DNA from: Ignelater luminosus
Lineage: Eukaryota; Arthropoda; Insecta; Coleoptera; Elateridae
DNA: 64,000 nt
Reading direction: 5' to 3'
Assembly (NCBI GenBank): GCA_011009095.1
Contig: VTPC01003819.1
Coordinates: 8,548 to 72,547 of the forward strand
Positions 1 to 11,200 of this stretch are shown piece after piece. Numbering within the stretch: position 1 is the stretch's first letter; every line of letters begins with the position of its first letter. The notes below the pieces were generated by a model. The model saw only the letters and a list, made by a program, of their open reading frames with translations, did no database searches and was not told the DNA's origin. A program made the translations under genes and the position numbers.

Positions 1-1934
1 CCTATATCTGGCATTTAACAAATAAACTTGTGCTCTAGGCATTCATTCAGAATTAAGAGATGTAGAAAAAGATTGAATGGACTATTAAGAGAATATATGA
101 ATGATAAGCAAATGCGAAATAGCACACAAACTAAAATCAGAAATAAGAAAAGAGAAGCACAAAAAGCTAAATTAGAAGAAATGGAAGAATACTACAGAAA
201 TAGAAATACAAAACTATTTTATAAGAACTTGAAAGAAGAAAAGAAAGGTTTCCAACCACAAACAGTTGCGCTGAAAAACCATCAGGGAGAGATTTGTGTA
301 GATACCACAAGTATGCTAAATATATGGGAAAACTTTTTCCGGAACACATTAACAAATAATGAATGCGAAACAGAAAATGAACAATTGCATCAAAATAACC
401 AAGATAAAAAAGAAATAATAGAAATAATAAAAAAATCAGAAAACAATAAAAGTCCAGGTGAAGAACAAATAAAATATAGCAGGGAAGAAATATTTGATCG
501 AATATACAACCTAATAAAGAAGATCTGGAAAGAAAAATGTATGCCTAAAGAATGGAGTCAAGCATTAATCCACCCAATACATAAAAAAGGAAGCACACAA
601 AACCCAGAAAATTACAGACCAATATCACTCCTAAATGTAACCTAAAAGTTATTGGCAAAAGTAATAAATAAAAGAAGAAAAAAAAACAATAGGACAATAT
701 CAAGCGAGTTTTAGAAATAGAAAGACAATAATAAACCATATATTTGCACTGAGACAGATACAGAAAAAATGCGGATAGAAAAATATTCCAATACGTGCAT
801 TATTTCTAGATTTTAAAGAAGCCTTTCATAAAATTAACAGAAAAAATATATTTTAAGCTATGCAAAGTTTAAATATCCCAACAGAACTTATACAGCTAGT
901 GAAAATGACACTAAAGGAAACAACAAACAAAATATCATATCAAGGGCAACTTTCATCTGGTTTTACAAGTAACTCAGGAATAAACAAAGAGATCTGCTAT
1001 CAGCAACCCTCTTTAACATAACCTTAGAGAATATAATAAGAAAAAGTAATATCAAAACAAACAATATACTAAAAAACTCATATCAACTGTTAGCCTACGC
1101 AGATGATGTAGTAATACTTGCAAAAACCAAAGAAGAACTAAAGGAAATTCTAAAAAGATTTGAAAAACAAGCCAAAGAAACAGGACTAGAAATAAACCAA
1201 CAGAAATCAAACTACATGATTCTAAAAAACAAAGATCAAAATGAACATCTTAAACGGATACTAAAAAGTGGAAACAATATAAAATACAGTTTAAGTAAAC
1301 AGTGTAGTGTACCTAGGGACTGAAATAACAAGTAGGGGAGAGTGTAGTAGTGAAATAAAAAGAAGAATTACAGCAGGCGGAAGATGTGCGGGATTCCGAA
1401 ATAAGGTGCTGAATGCAAAAAAACATATCAAAGAAAACAAAAATACACATATATAAAACAATAATTAGACCAACAGTTCTATATGGCTGTGAAACATGGA
1501 CAATAACAGAAGAAACTAAAAATAGATTAGACATATGGGAAAGAAAGATTCTGAGGAGAATTTATGGAGGAATAAAAGAATATGACACCTGGAGACGAAG
1601 AAATAATAACGAACTGAAAGAAATATTTAAAGATATAGAGATAAACACTGTAATAACCCAAAACAGACTAAAGTGGTTAGGCCATATAATACGAATGGAC
1701 AATAACGAACTAACAAAAACCATTTTTAAAACAGAAATGACAGAAAAGAACAGAAAGGGAAGACCGAGAAAGACATGGTGGCAAAATGTAGAAGAAGACA
1801 CTAAAAGATTTAATCTACTGAATGGGAAAATATTGCAACCAACAGAAAAGTTTGGAAGTCGCTAATAGAAGCTATAGGTCTTCAGGCCTCATATGCTGAT
1901 TATATTTATGAATAATAATAATAATAATAATAAT
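1..1934 (+). mobile_element. Decayed non-LTR retrotransposon, endonuclease-reverse transcriptase type (RTE-like)
   Basis: The copy runs in from the left window edge, so its 5' end is not seen. An open segment at 28-645 ends in NYRPISLLNVT, the first reverse-transcriptase (RT) block. LDFKEAFHKI follows around 810-840, and LAYADDVVIL, the YADD active site, near 1090-1120. All are in different frames with many stops. The downstream segment 1413-1865 reads YKTIIRPTVLYGCETWTIT, then RLKWLGHIIRM and KGRPRKTW, the usual C-terminal signature of insect endonuclease/RT elements. The copy ends in an (AAT)n tail at about 1908-1934, typical of a microsatellite-tailed 3' end. It is clearly inactive. The RTE label is inferred from the C-terminal motifs; another related clade is possible. 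Confidence 0.8.
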
Positions 1935-1935
1935 C
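1905..1935. repeat. (AAT)n microsatellite between two convergent retrotransposon tails
   Basis: About nine AAT units follow the 3' end of the + strand non-LTR element and directly abut the 3' end of the - strand one. Either or both tails could own it. Confidence 0.85.
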
Positions 1936-4440
1936 GCCTCTATTGAAAACAAGACAAAAAAATACAATATTACAAAAAAGAAAAAACAGTATCTGTAGCC
2001 TCCTGGCCAAATCTAGCCACTGGGGGACTACATAAAATATATAAAAATAGCACATAAAGATTAACTTAAAGATTAATTTAATTTGTACTGATTTAGGTAG
2101 TTAGACATACGCATGGTGGTTACTGCAGACTCAAAAAATAATTTTTTAATGAGCTTTTAAATCTATTTAGATCAAGGTTTTTATGTGAGAGGGAATCGAG
2201 TTATATACTGAGACAGCATTATAAGTAAATCCTCTGCGAAACAAGGTTGTTGAATGCTGCGGTACTGTGAGCGTACCTTTATTACGAATGTTTGCAGAAT
2301 GAACTTGAGACCTAATGATCAATCTATCAGAAAGGCTAGCAGATGGCTGCATGGAAGTTAATAGTGCATGTGTATACGAACTCAACTGGTATTTCCAACG
2401 ATTTTCTATTTTCAACCATTTGAGCTCGCGAATGCTATTAGATACATGATCATATTTCCGTAAAGTGCAGATGAATCGACAGCACCAGTTTTGAACCTTC
2501 TGTATGCGATTTTTACCATACAGTTCTAAGCAAGGACCATAAATAAAATTGCAATAATTAAAGTGCGATAAGACTAAGATTCTGTAAGCATTTTCTTTTG
2601 AGTAGAGTTTAAAATATCTCGATTTGCGTGTAGTAATTTTAATGAAGAGTAAGTTTTTTGCAATAATTTTGTAACGTGTAGCCTAAAACGGGTCTAATAG
2701 AATACCGAGATTTCTTGCAGAGTCGACTACTGGTAAAAGTTCGTTATCTATATTTATGTTGAGATTTAAATCTGGTGCTCTAATATTTTTTTTGTTACCA
2801 AACACTGATAGTTTTGATTTACTCGTGTTAAGTTTCAGGTTGTGTTGCATTGAAAGGTGTTTAATAAGAGTAAGATCACTGTTGATGTCTTCATAAGCTT
2901 GAGTTCTATCAGAAAAGTTAAATGATTTATATATTTGCGTGTCATCAGCATACGCCTGAACATTACAATGCTTCAAGGAATTTAAAATATCAGAAGTATA
3001 TATAATAAATAACAGAGGTCCTAAAATAGACACTTGAGGGACACCGGAAGTTAATGAATATGATTGTGACAGTTGCTCGTTAATTTTAATTATCAAACTC
3101 CTGTCGGATAGATAGGACTTTATTAAGTTGACTGCAGTATAGACGAACCCGTAGTACTGAAGTTTTGCACACAAAAGATTATGGCTTATTGTATCAAAAG
3201 CTTTAGAGAAATCGAGCAGTACGAGAACGGTTATCATGTGCCTATCGGTTGCGCTTATAATATCATCCGTGACAGTAGCGAGAGAATCAGCAGTACTAAG
3301 ACCCTTCCTAAAACCGGATTGACATACGGATAGTATATTGTTGTTGTTAGAAAAGGCATATATTTGTTTAAACAGTATCTTTTCAAAGGAGATACACGGT
3401 AAAATGCTAATTATTCTTAAGTCAGAGTAACTACTTGGATTAGAAACTTTAGGTAGTGGAAGACCAATAGCCTCCTTCCATGCCGACGGAAAATAACAGA
3501 ACTCTATGCAACAATTAATAATGTGAGTAATATATTTATCGATAAAAGGACTACAATATTTCAGCATTATGAGCGTGATAATATCAGACCCAAGAGCGTT
3601 AGATTTAAGACTAAACAGAGTTTCATGCACCTCTTCTATTGAGGTAAGAGAGAAAAGAAAAGTTTGATTGCTGAAGTGCCGATTATTTTGATAATACTGT
3701 ATTTGTGTATCACAGTCGGAAGTTGCAGATTGAACAAAAGAGCTAAAATAATTTCCGATCGAGTTAGGGTCAGCTAAGTTACTTGGCACTGTACGTTGCT
3801 GTGAAAAACGAATATTTAAATCAGATAAGGCAGACCACGTCTTACGCGAATTATTTTCCGTTGCGAATGAATTAAGATAAGCCCTTTTTTCACGACGAAT
3901 GGATGATACCGTAAAATTCCGAAGTTCTTTGTACCGATTCTAGTCCGAAGGGGGCCTAGTACGCTTATATTTCCTCAATGCACTGTCACGCTCCTTCATG
4001 ATTGCCTTTAAATTATCTGTTAGCCAAGGGGCCCTAGGCTTGGTGACCCGTGCCTCCTTAACAGGTGCATGCTTATCAGAAACAGCTAAGATAAAGGCCA
4101 TGAAAATGGAGATTTTATTATCAATGTCATTGAGAGAGACTGTAGATCTGATAAAAATAGATTGTAATTAAAGCTACGAAAACATCTAAATTTTACAATT
4201 TTAGGTTTAAATTTGTTTGTCTCTATCTTTAAATCACAAAAAACTGCTCTATGATCAGAAATTTCATTAGCTTCAATCGTACCTGAATTACTAATAACTA
4301 AATTACCGCTAACAAAAATAGGGTCTATAAGGGTGCTGGACGTATTTGTTATTCGAGTAGGTTCATTTAGTATTTGTGTCAGATCGTATGAGTTAAAGCA
4401 TATATTTACTGGATTTATCAACATTAAGGAAATTTACATT
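1935..4440 (-). mobile_element. 5'-truncated Jockey/CR1-like non-LTR retrotransposon
   Basis: Read on the - strand, 4424-4086 gives the end of an AP-type endonuclease (NEPTRITNTSSTLIDPIF, then EISDHRAVFCDL). The linker at 4085-3790 carries one in-frame stop. A 368-codon RT segment (3789-2683) holds FSKAFDTISH, SGVPQVSILGPLLF and the active site AYADDTQIY. Past a stop, 2680-2167 continues into the usual C-terminal domain ending in a VYNSIPSHIKTLI-like block. The copy is truncated inside the endonuclease at about 4440. Its 3' end reaches a TTA/AAT microsatellite at about 1908-1935, which it shares with the convergent element to its left. The long intact RT frame suggests a fairly young insertion. 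The clade is inferred from motif style only. Confidence 0.85.
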
Positions 4441-4825
4441 AAAATGATCCTAATTGATAGTTTCAACGATTTTCCACGTTTAGCCAACCAAATTCATTAA
4501 TTTTTTGTGAAAATATAATCCTAACAATTTAAATTGAATGTATAAACCAACAACACCAATTTTGTACTTTTTGAATACAGTACTTGTCACTAGACTTGTC
4601 AAGACGTAATAAACGACTTTTTTAAATTTTTTATTTAAGGTAAAAAAACTAATTTAAGAATGGTTTTAATAGATTACATTGGACATTGCATTTTTAAAAT
4701 TTAAAATATTTATAAATAAATATCGCGGATATTGTAGTTCAGTATAAAGGAACACGGTGCATTCTGCAACTACTGCATACTGGGTTGCATATATGTAAGG
4801 GGATTAAAAAGTACCCCCTGCTGTA

Positions 4826-5155
4826 ATTATAGTTTTTATCTCATTTCTATAATTCCTGTTAAATTTTTGTTGTGTTGGTAACAAAACCTTCGAAACACTA
4901 GAATTTTTCATTGAGAAATGTTGACAATATTGTTATTTATTTTTATTTAAAATCAGAGGTTAGAATGTCATTTAGAAAAGGTAAATGTTTGCAATTCGTA
5001 GAGTTACCTTTTGTTGTTTGTTTATTATTTGGGATAAAAATTAATTTTTTCTGTTTATTACTTCAATAATAATTGTAACCAAACTGATTGCAACATGCAA
5101 CTAAAACCCTAAACATTTGAAATAGATTGGAATTATAGAAATGAGATAAGGTATA
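4826..5155. mobile_element. MITE with TATCTCATTTCTATAATTCC terminal inverted repeats, upstream of HTT
   Basis: The left end reads TATCTCATTTCTATAATTCC and the right end GGAATTATAGAAATGAGATA, an inverted match. Much of the interior recurs in opposite orientation at 43852-44302 in an RFX intron, with an extra internal segment there. There is no coding capacity. It lies about 400 bp before the HTT start codon, so it could touch the promoter. Exact ends are uncertain by a few bases. Confidence 0.75.
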
Positions 5156-5551
5156 GCAGTTCGTGTGGTACGGCATTGTACAAACCTTTTAGGGACACCC
5201 TATACAAAGAAAGATTTTGTTGAATGAACTAGAAGAGAATTTCATAAACCATAGTATACCCCTATTTATGCATAAATCAAGTTGCTACTGTAAAAATGAG
5301 GAGAGGTAAACTAAATTAGAAAACTTTATAATTTGTTTCTTAGGTGAGAAGTCATTACTTCCAACGCATCCTATATCATCATAAGTTTTACATCCACATT
5401 GTAGAAGAAACTCGTGAGTCTGCGTAGTAGAAAGAAGTGGTAAAGGAAAATAAACATGAAATTGTCAAAGACGTCAAATATAATAACATGTCAAGGATAT
5501 TTTTATAAATTGTTGTGTTTGTCTGTGATTTAAAAAGTTACATTCGTCGTC
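5156..5551 (+). promoter_or_regulatory. HTT upstream region / 5' UTR
   Basis: Sequence between the MITE and the huntingtin start codon. No convincing TATA box or other core element was seen. A TAA at 5531-5533 lies in frame with the HTT start, which limits any N-terminal extension. The transcription start, and whether a 5' UTR intron exists, cannot be told. Confidence 0.4.
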
Positions 5552-8221
5552 ATGGCTACCCAAGAGAAATTATTAAAATCTTTAGAAGCCTTAAGGTCGC
5601 TTATGAATTCTAACCTCACATCAGACATATCAGCCAGGTATGTTTTATATCTTTATTCAAAAAATACCTTAATCAGTATCATGTGCAATTAAATTTTAGG
5701 AAAAAAGAGAAACTACAGCATTGCAATGTAATAACTGAAGCTATGGCAAATTCTACCATACGAATCGCACCTAATTTTGGGTATTTATTAAGTTTTTCCA
5801 TCGAAGTACTCTTACAGTTGTGCGATGATCCTGAATCGGATGTCCGAATGGTGGTTGATGAGTGTCTAAACAGATTGATTCGGGTAGAAACATAAAAGTC
5901 TCAATATGTTTGTATATTATTCATTGAGTTTCAGGCCATGAGTAATGGAAATATGAGCAAAATACAAATTGAATTGCACAAAGAAATCAAGAAAAATGGA
6001 ACTCCAAGGTCTTTAAGAGCTGCATTATGGAGGTTTTCTGAATTGGCCCATCACATACGACCACATAAAGGAAAACCATATGTGGCCAATTTAATGCCGT
6101 GCATTATAAAAATTACAGAACGCACCGAGGAATCAGTGCATGATACTCTTTCTATTAGTTTGCCTAAGATTATGGCAGCTCTTGGTTGTTTTACGATGGA
6201 CAATGATATAAAAGTATAAGTCAGTATTCATGATTTTACAAGCTTTTTAAAATTCTGTTATTCTAGGCTTTATTAAAAGCATTTTTAAATAATATTTCTA
6301 ATGATTCAGCTGTAATAAGAAGAACTACTGCTAGTTGTATTTTAACAGTTTGTTTAAATTGTCGAAAACCATACGTTTTTGTTACCTATATTTTAAATAG
6401 TTTATTAGGTGTGTATATTTGATATACGTGTGGACTCTTTTAACCAATTATTTAATTGTATTTGCAGATATGTTAATTCCTATTCTAGATACACATACAT
6501 CAGCGTTAATATTAGGTGTTCTTAATTGTTTAAAAGTAATTTTACCTCATATTAAAAATTCTGATAATGATCAAGAAATTAAAGGCAGTTTTGGTGTAAG
6601 AAAAGAAGTTAATGAAACACCTTTAGCTGTTGATAGACTTTTACAGGTACAAAAATATTCATTTGTAAATCTCGCTTGTACAAATGTATTTTTCAAGGTG
6701 TATGAGTTGTGTCTTCATTATATTTTGGATACTGATCATAACATTATCAATGCATCTTTAGAAACATTAAATGTATTATTACAAAATGCTCCACCAGATC
6801 TCATATCTGTTTTACTATCTCCAAATGGTATTAATAAAAGTAGAATATCGTTTTATGATCCGGGAAATAAATTGAGGATTAGATCACCAAGTAATATTTT
6901 TTGATTGCAAAAGATATAGGTATATACTAATATTTTATTTTGAATAGGTCAGTTAAGTGTAGCCACAACTTCATTATCTGGAGAAGATAGTCTTGAAACT
7001 GAGCTGATGGATTCTTTAAGGCCAGATATAGAAAAATGGATCGATGAATCGAAATTATCAGTTTTAAATATAACTTATGCTAGAACTACAGAGAATATTG
7101 AAAAACCATTAACAGTAGATAATAATGATCAATCTAATAATGTGGAAAATACTCATACGTTAGAATATAGTAATATAGCAATAGGATCGATTACAGGTGA
7201 TGGTGCCGATAGTGTTAAATGCGATAAAAGTGTCACAGACAATTTAGATAAACTTGTCTTGAGTGAAACTTCATCAGAAAAAAGTTTTACACAACATACA
7301 GATGATAAAAGTTTAGCAACAACAAATACTAATGTTATTTATCAGGTAACATTGGTCACATATTATTACAGGTAAAGTGGTTTTTAATCAAATCTAATTT
7401 ATATTTTAGGAAATTGATATTGGCGATTTTAAAGATAAAGATGTTCCATTATTTTATTGTACACGTTTAATAATAAAATCATTTCTTTTAAGTGGTTATC
7501 CCAACACTACTATACCTGATAAAGCTGTGCGAGTATCAGTTAAATCCTTGTCATTAACGTGTTTGGCAACAATATTTCAAATTTGCCCTCAAATTTTCTT
7601 AAAGTATATAGATAAATACCATTCAAATAATTCTAAAAACATACAGGACAAACAACAGATCTCGGATATTTTATTATTTAAAGACCATGTTGATCCACAG
7701 TTAAGAGGAACTGTGAGGATAGTAATTGGTAATTTCCTCAAGGCTGTTTTAATTAAGAGTGGAGGTGATTATGATACATGGATTATTCAAAACAGTGTTG
7801 TTAACAATGAAGAAGTTTTTCACATAAAACATTTAGTTAATATTATGGTAACTGGATTAGAAGATGAATCGTCAAATTGTGCAAAACAAACATTGCAGAG
7901 CCTAAACATATGTCTAAAGCATATTTTAGAATCTCAAAACAGTTTATTAACAATACCAATTTTGAATGTTTTACCAATAATAGCAAGAAATCCGTATTGG
8001 CTAGTAAAAGTAAGTTATTTTTTTAAAAAGTTATTGATAGTAATAATGAAATGCTTTTAGGCCACTTTAGTTGATGTAGTAGCTGAACTACACTACGTTA
8101 CAATACATCATATCTGTGGTACGTCTGAATTTCAAGATAAAGTGCTTTTTAATATATTTTTTGAATTGCTAAAAGATGAAAATCAAAAAGTTCGTGCTGC
8201 ATGTTCATCTGCTATTGTCCA
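5552..8221 (+). CDS. htt: HTT exons 1-9 (residues ~1-740): N17 helix, N-HEAT start, acidic linker
   Basis: Exon 1 codes the amphipathic N17 helix and then goes straight on to NLTSDISA, with no glutamine run. Exons 2-4 (residues ~29-230) hold [16 protein letters not shown] and [19 protein letters not shown], among the best conserved huntingtin blocks. Exon 5 contains KGSFGVRKE. Exon 7 (residues ~354-487) is rich in Ser, Thr, Asp, Glu and Asn and low in complexity; it corresponds to the disordered, protease-sensitive segment of vertebrate HTT. Exon 8 resumes the HEAT array with [15 protein letters not shown]. Introns here are 46-66 bp. Exon 6 must splice at 6890, because the frame hits a stop at 6902. 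Confidence 0.95.
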
Positions 8222-11200
8222 GTAAGTATTATTGAACTTGAATTATTTGGTGAATCAATCTTTTAGTAAAAAATTAAAAGCTAATATCTTGAATTTAGTT
8301 GACAAATGTCTGGTTTAACAGACAAAATTCTCACATTCCTAGTAAACTTGTAGTAGGTGTTAATTTCTTTTTAATTATATTTTTGAGTTGTACTGAAATT
8401 AATCCACAATTATTTGTTTTTCATCATATCATAATAGCTCCGTAGATTCCAGCATTTTTATAAGGCATTAATGGAGAACAGTTCAGTGCCAGATGTGGTA
8501 AAAAAACAGACGTGTGAATACAACTAGCGGCAATAACAAACTCGTAAACAGGAATTATCATGAATAATGTATGAATGTTAACAGCCAAAATAAAATATGG
8601 TTAAGTTAATCTAAAATTAAGTTGTGGAAGAGTGAAATTAAAAGTTGTTTTTAAAGTTTCCTAATCAATTCAGTCATAATTTTAAATAGTAGTGAAATAT
8701 TTTCGATGTTTAATATACACAAGTGAAAAAAGCGATATCGACTTGCAGGTTCGGGAGTGTAATCTAATCACTTTAAAAGACACTAAAATAACCATAAACC
8801 AGGATGCATATTAAGAAATTGAATACATTCCAAAAATATAAAACAAAAATATCAGACAGCGAAAATTACACAACAGATGAAGGGAAAAGGAGAAGTCCAG
8901 ACCTCACTCCCTTAGACTATAAGATCTTGTCACATTTAGAGGAAAGAGTCTGCTCTACAAGCCACAGGAATTTGAAGCAGCTGAAGGCGTCTCTGGTAAA
9001 AGCAGTGGCCAATATTGATATGAGTATGGTACGTGCTGGCCTCAAAGATTAAAAACCTGCATACAAGCACGTGGAGAACATTTTGAATAAAATGTAAATT
9101 GACATGTTCATAGTTCTATTACAGTTTATATTCTAATAAAATTTTATTTCTTGATTTCATTTATTTTATACAGTGTTGCTTTTATCTTGGGACAGAACTT
9201 ATGATCTGCCTACGTATACTAATTAGACTCTGCAAACAAACATCAGGGTTCTGCCTCACCTGGAAATATTAAATAAGGAAAAATCATGAAAATATATTGT
9301 AACGCACCACCTCTAGAATATTCTAGAAAAAGTCCCGAACAGTCTCGAACAAGCTGGTTGAATGTGCTGGAGAAATCTCGAACTATCGAGACTCTGCCAC
9401 CGTCGAATGTTCTAGAAGGAACGCGAACTTTCTGGGCTCATCAAGAACCACGCGGAAACGAATATAAGGCAGTGTTGACCGAGCAGAAGGCAGTTCTACA
9501 GTCAATCAGCTAGTAGTTACGAACGAAATAAATGTTAAATAGTGATAAATAAATTCTTCTGTGCGTAAATAACTAAATAAGTTAGTGTAAATAAATACTG
9601 GAAATAAATTGTAATAAATTAAGTGAAAATAAATATTATTAAATATTAATAAACGTTTTATATATAAAAAGAACATTACAATATAAATAAGTAAAACTCC
9701 GGTAATTTTATTATTCCATCAGAAATTTCTACTAATTGTAAGATCAAAAATAGTTACTGGTCAAAACAATTTTTACTGTGAAATAGAATGATGTAATTTA
9801 TTTTTGCTTTGACGGTGTGTTTTATTAATAACTTACAAGTTAGTGTAAAATTACACATTCTGAATAGTAGTAGACTAGAACAAGTACGTGCAAATTTCAG
9901 AAAAATGTCACGGAAAACCTATAAAAGTCAGAACCTTGCATAAACTTCAATGAACTCGGACTCTAATCTGGAGAAGGATACACCTGGCATGAGATCATAC
10001 CACCTGGTAATGCATCTGTACAAAAACCTTCAGGTGGACATTGACAAGAAAATCTGGAACAATACTGAACCAATTTTGTCATCTGATGAACTGGTCTGGT
10101 TTACAGACTGATGAGATTGCAAGGCATCGGAGCAAGGATTTATGGCATAAATAATGACGGAGGAATATTTAGGTGTCTCCTAGGAGAAACCACAAGCACT
10201 TGAATCAAAGAACAACAAAGTCAAATCTGACTGACTACCACAGAAATAGACACAGGAAGACATTTATAGATAGACCATTAATTTTTCTGGTTGCAGTACA
10301 TCTGGTTGTTAATGAGCAGTCTCAATGTTAATATAACATTTACTAAGAAATACCTAAGATTTTTTAAGAAGCATATTCAGTTACTTTTGTAATTTAGGCC
10401 AAAGTAGAAATAATCACCTGAGTTTACTAAAACAAAATAAATGAACATTACAGCGTGTCATTCATTTGTTTTATTGAACTTTTAATTTTTAGCCGACAAT
10501 GTACGTAATTATATTGGTTTTATTTTTAGGGTTATTCCATTCTTATATTTCAAACAACAAATACCAAATGAAAGTACGGCCACAAACAAAGCAAAATATT
10601 ACAGAAATATGTATCTAAAAAATTTAAATAGCCTAGATTTGGATATAAATCTGAATAAAAAACAGTTTATTGAAAATATGCCATTTCCATTTAATGCTTT
10701 TGGTAAAAGCACATCGGATATAATAAATCACTCACTTTCTAGAGTTATTTCGAAATTGTGTAGTTTTTTATTAACTTCTACATCAAAGTATTTTATCGTA
10801 AGTAATAGCTTTATGCTTATAAACTATTCTTGATAATGATTAACTTTCTTTTTAGTATGGATGCATAGAGACTTTATGTTTGTTATCGACTTCGTATCCA
10901 CCAACAATCTATTCAGATGCTTGGAGTTGTTTTACAAATTTCAACACAACCAAAGAGCAAAGTACAAATACACTTTCCAAAGATGTAACAGTAAGCAGTT
11001 CAACTGGCCTGTTTAATATATGCATAAATTTATTATGCAATGGAAACATTGGATATGATTTAAATTGTCACCTTAATTTACTGAAATTAGGTGGAAACCT
11101 CTTTGCAGGTAAAAGAAAATTATCAGTATTAAGCATTTCATGTTAATATTCTGTACTTTAAACAGGTATATCAGCCCAGAATTTAAAACTGAAAACAGAT

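Larger units (their letters stand above)
8222..10529 (+). other. HTT intron 9 (2.3 kb), transposon-rich
   Basis: This large intron holds a truncated Tc1/mariner copy (about 8880-9210), a solo LTR (9298-9680) and an RNase H remnant of a retroelement (about 10080-10200). The stretches 8222-8800 and 9690-9950 show no recognisable coding content. The donor is CA|gtaagt and the acceptor tttttag|G. The split glutamine codon rejoins in frame. Confidence 0.9.
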
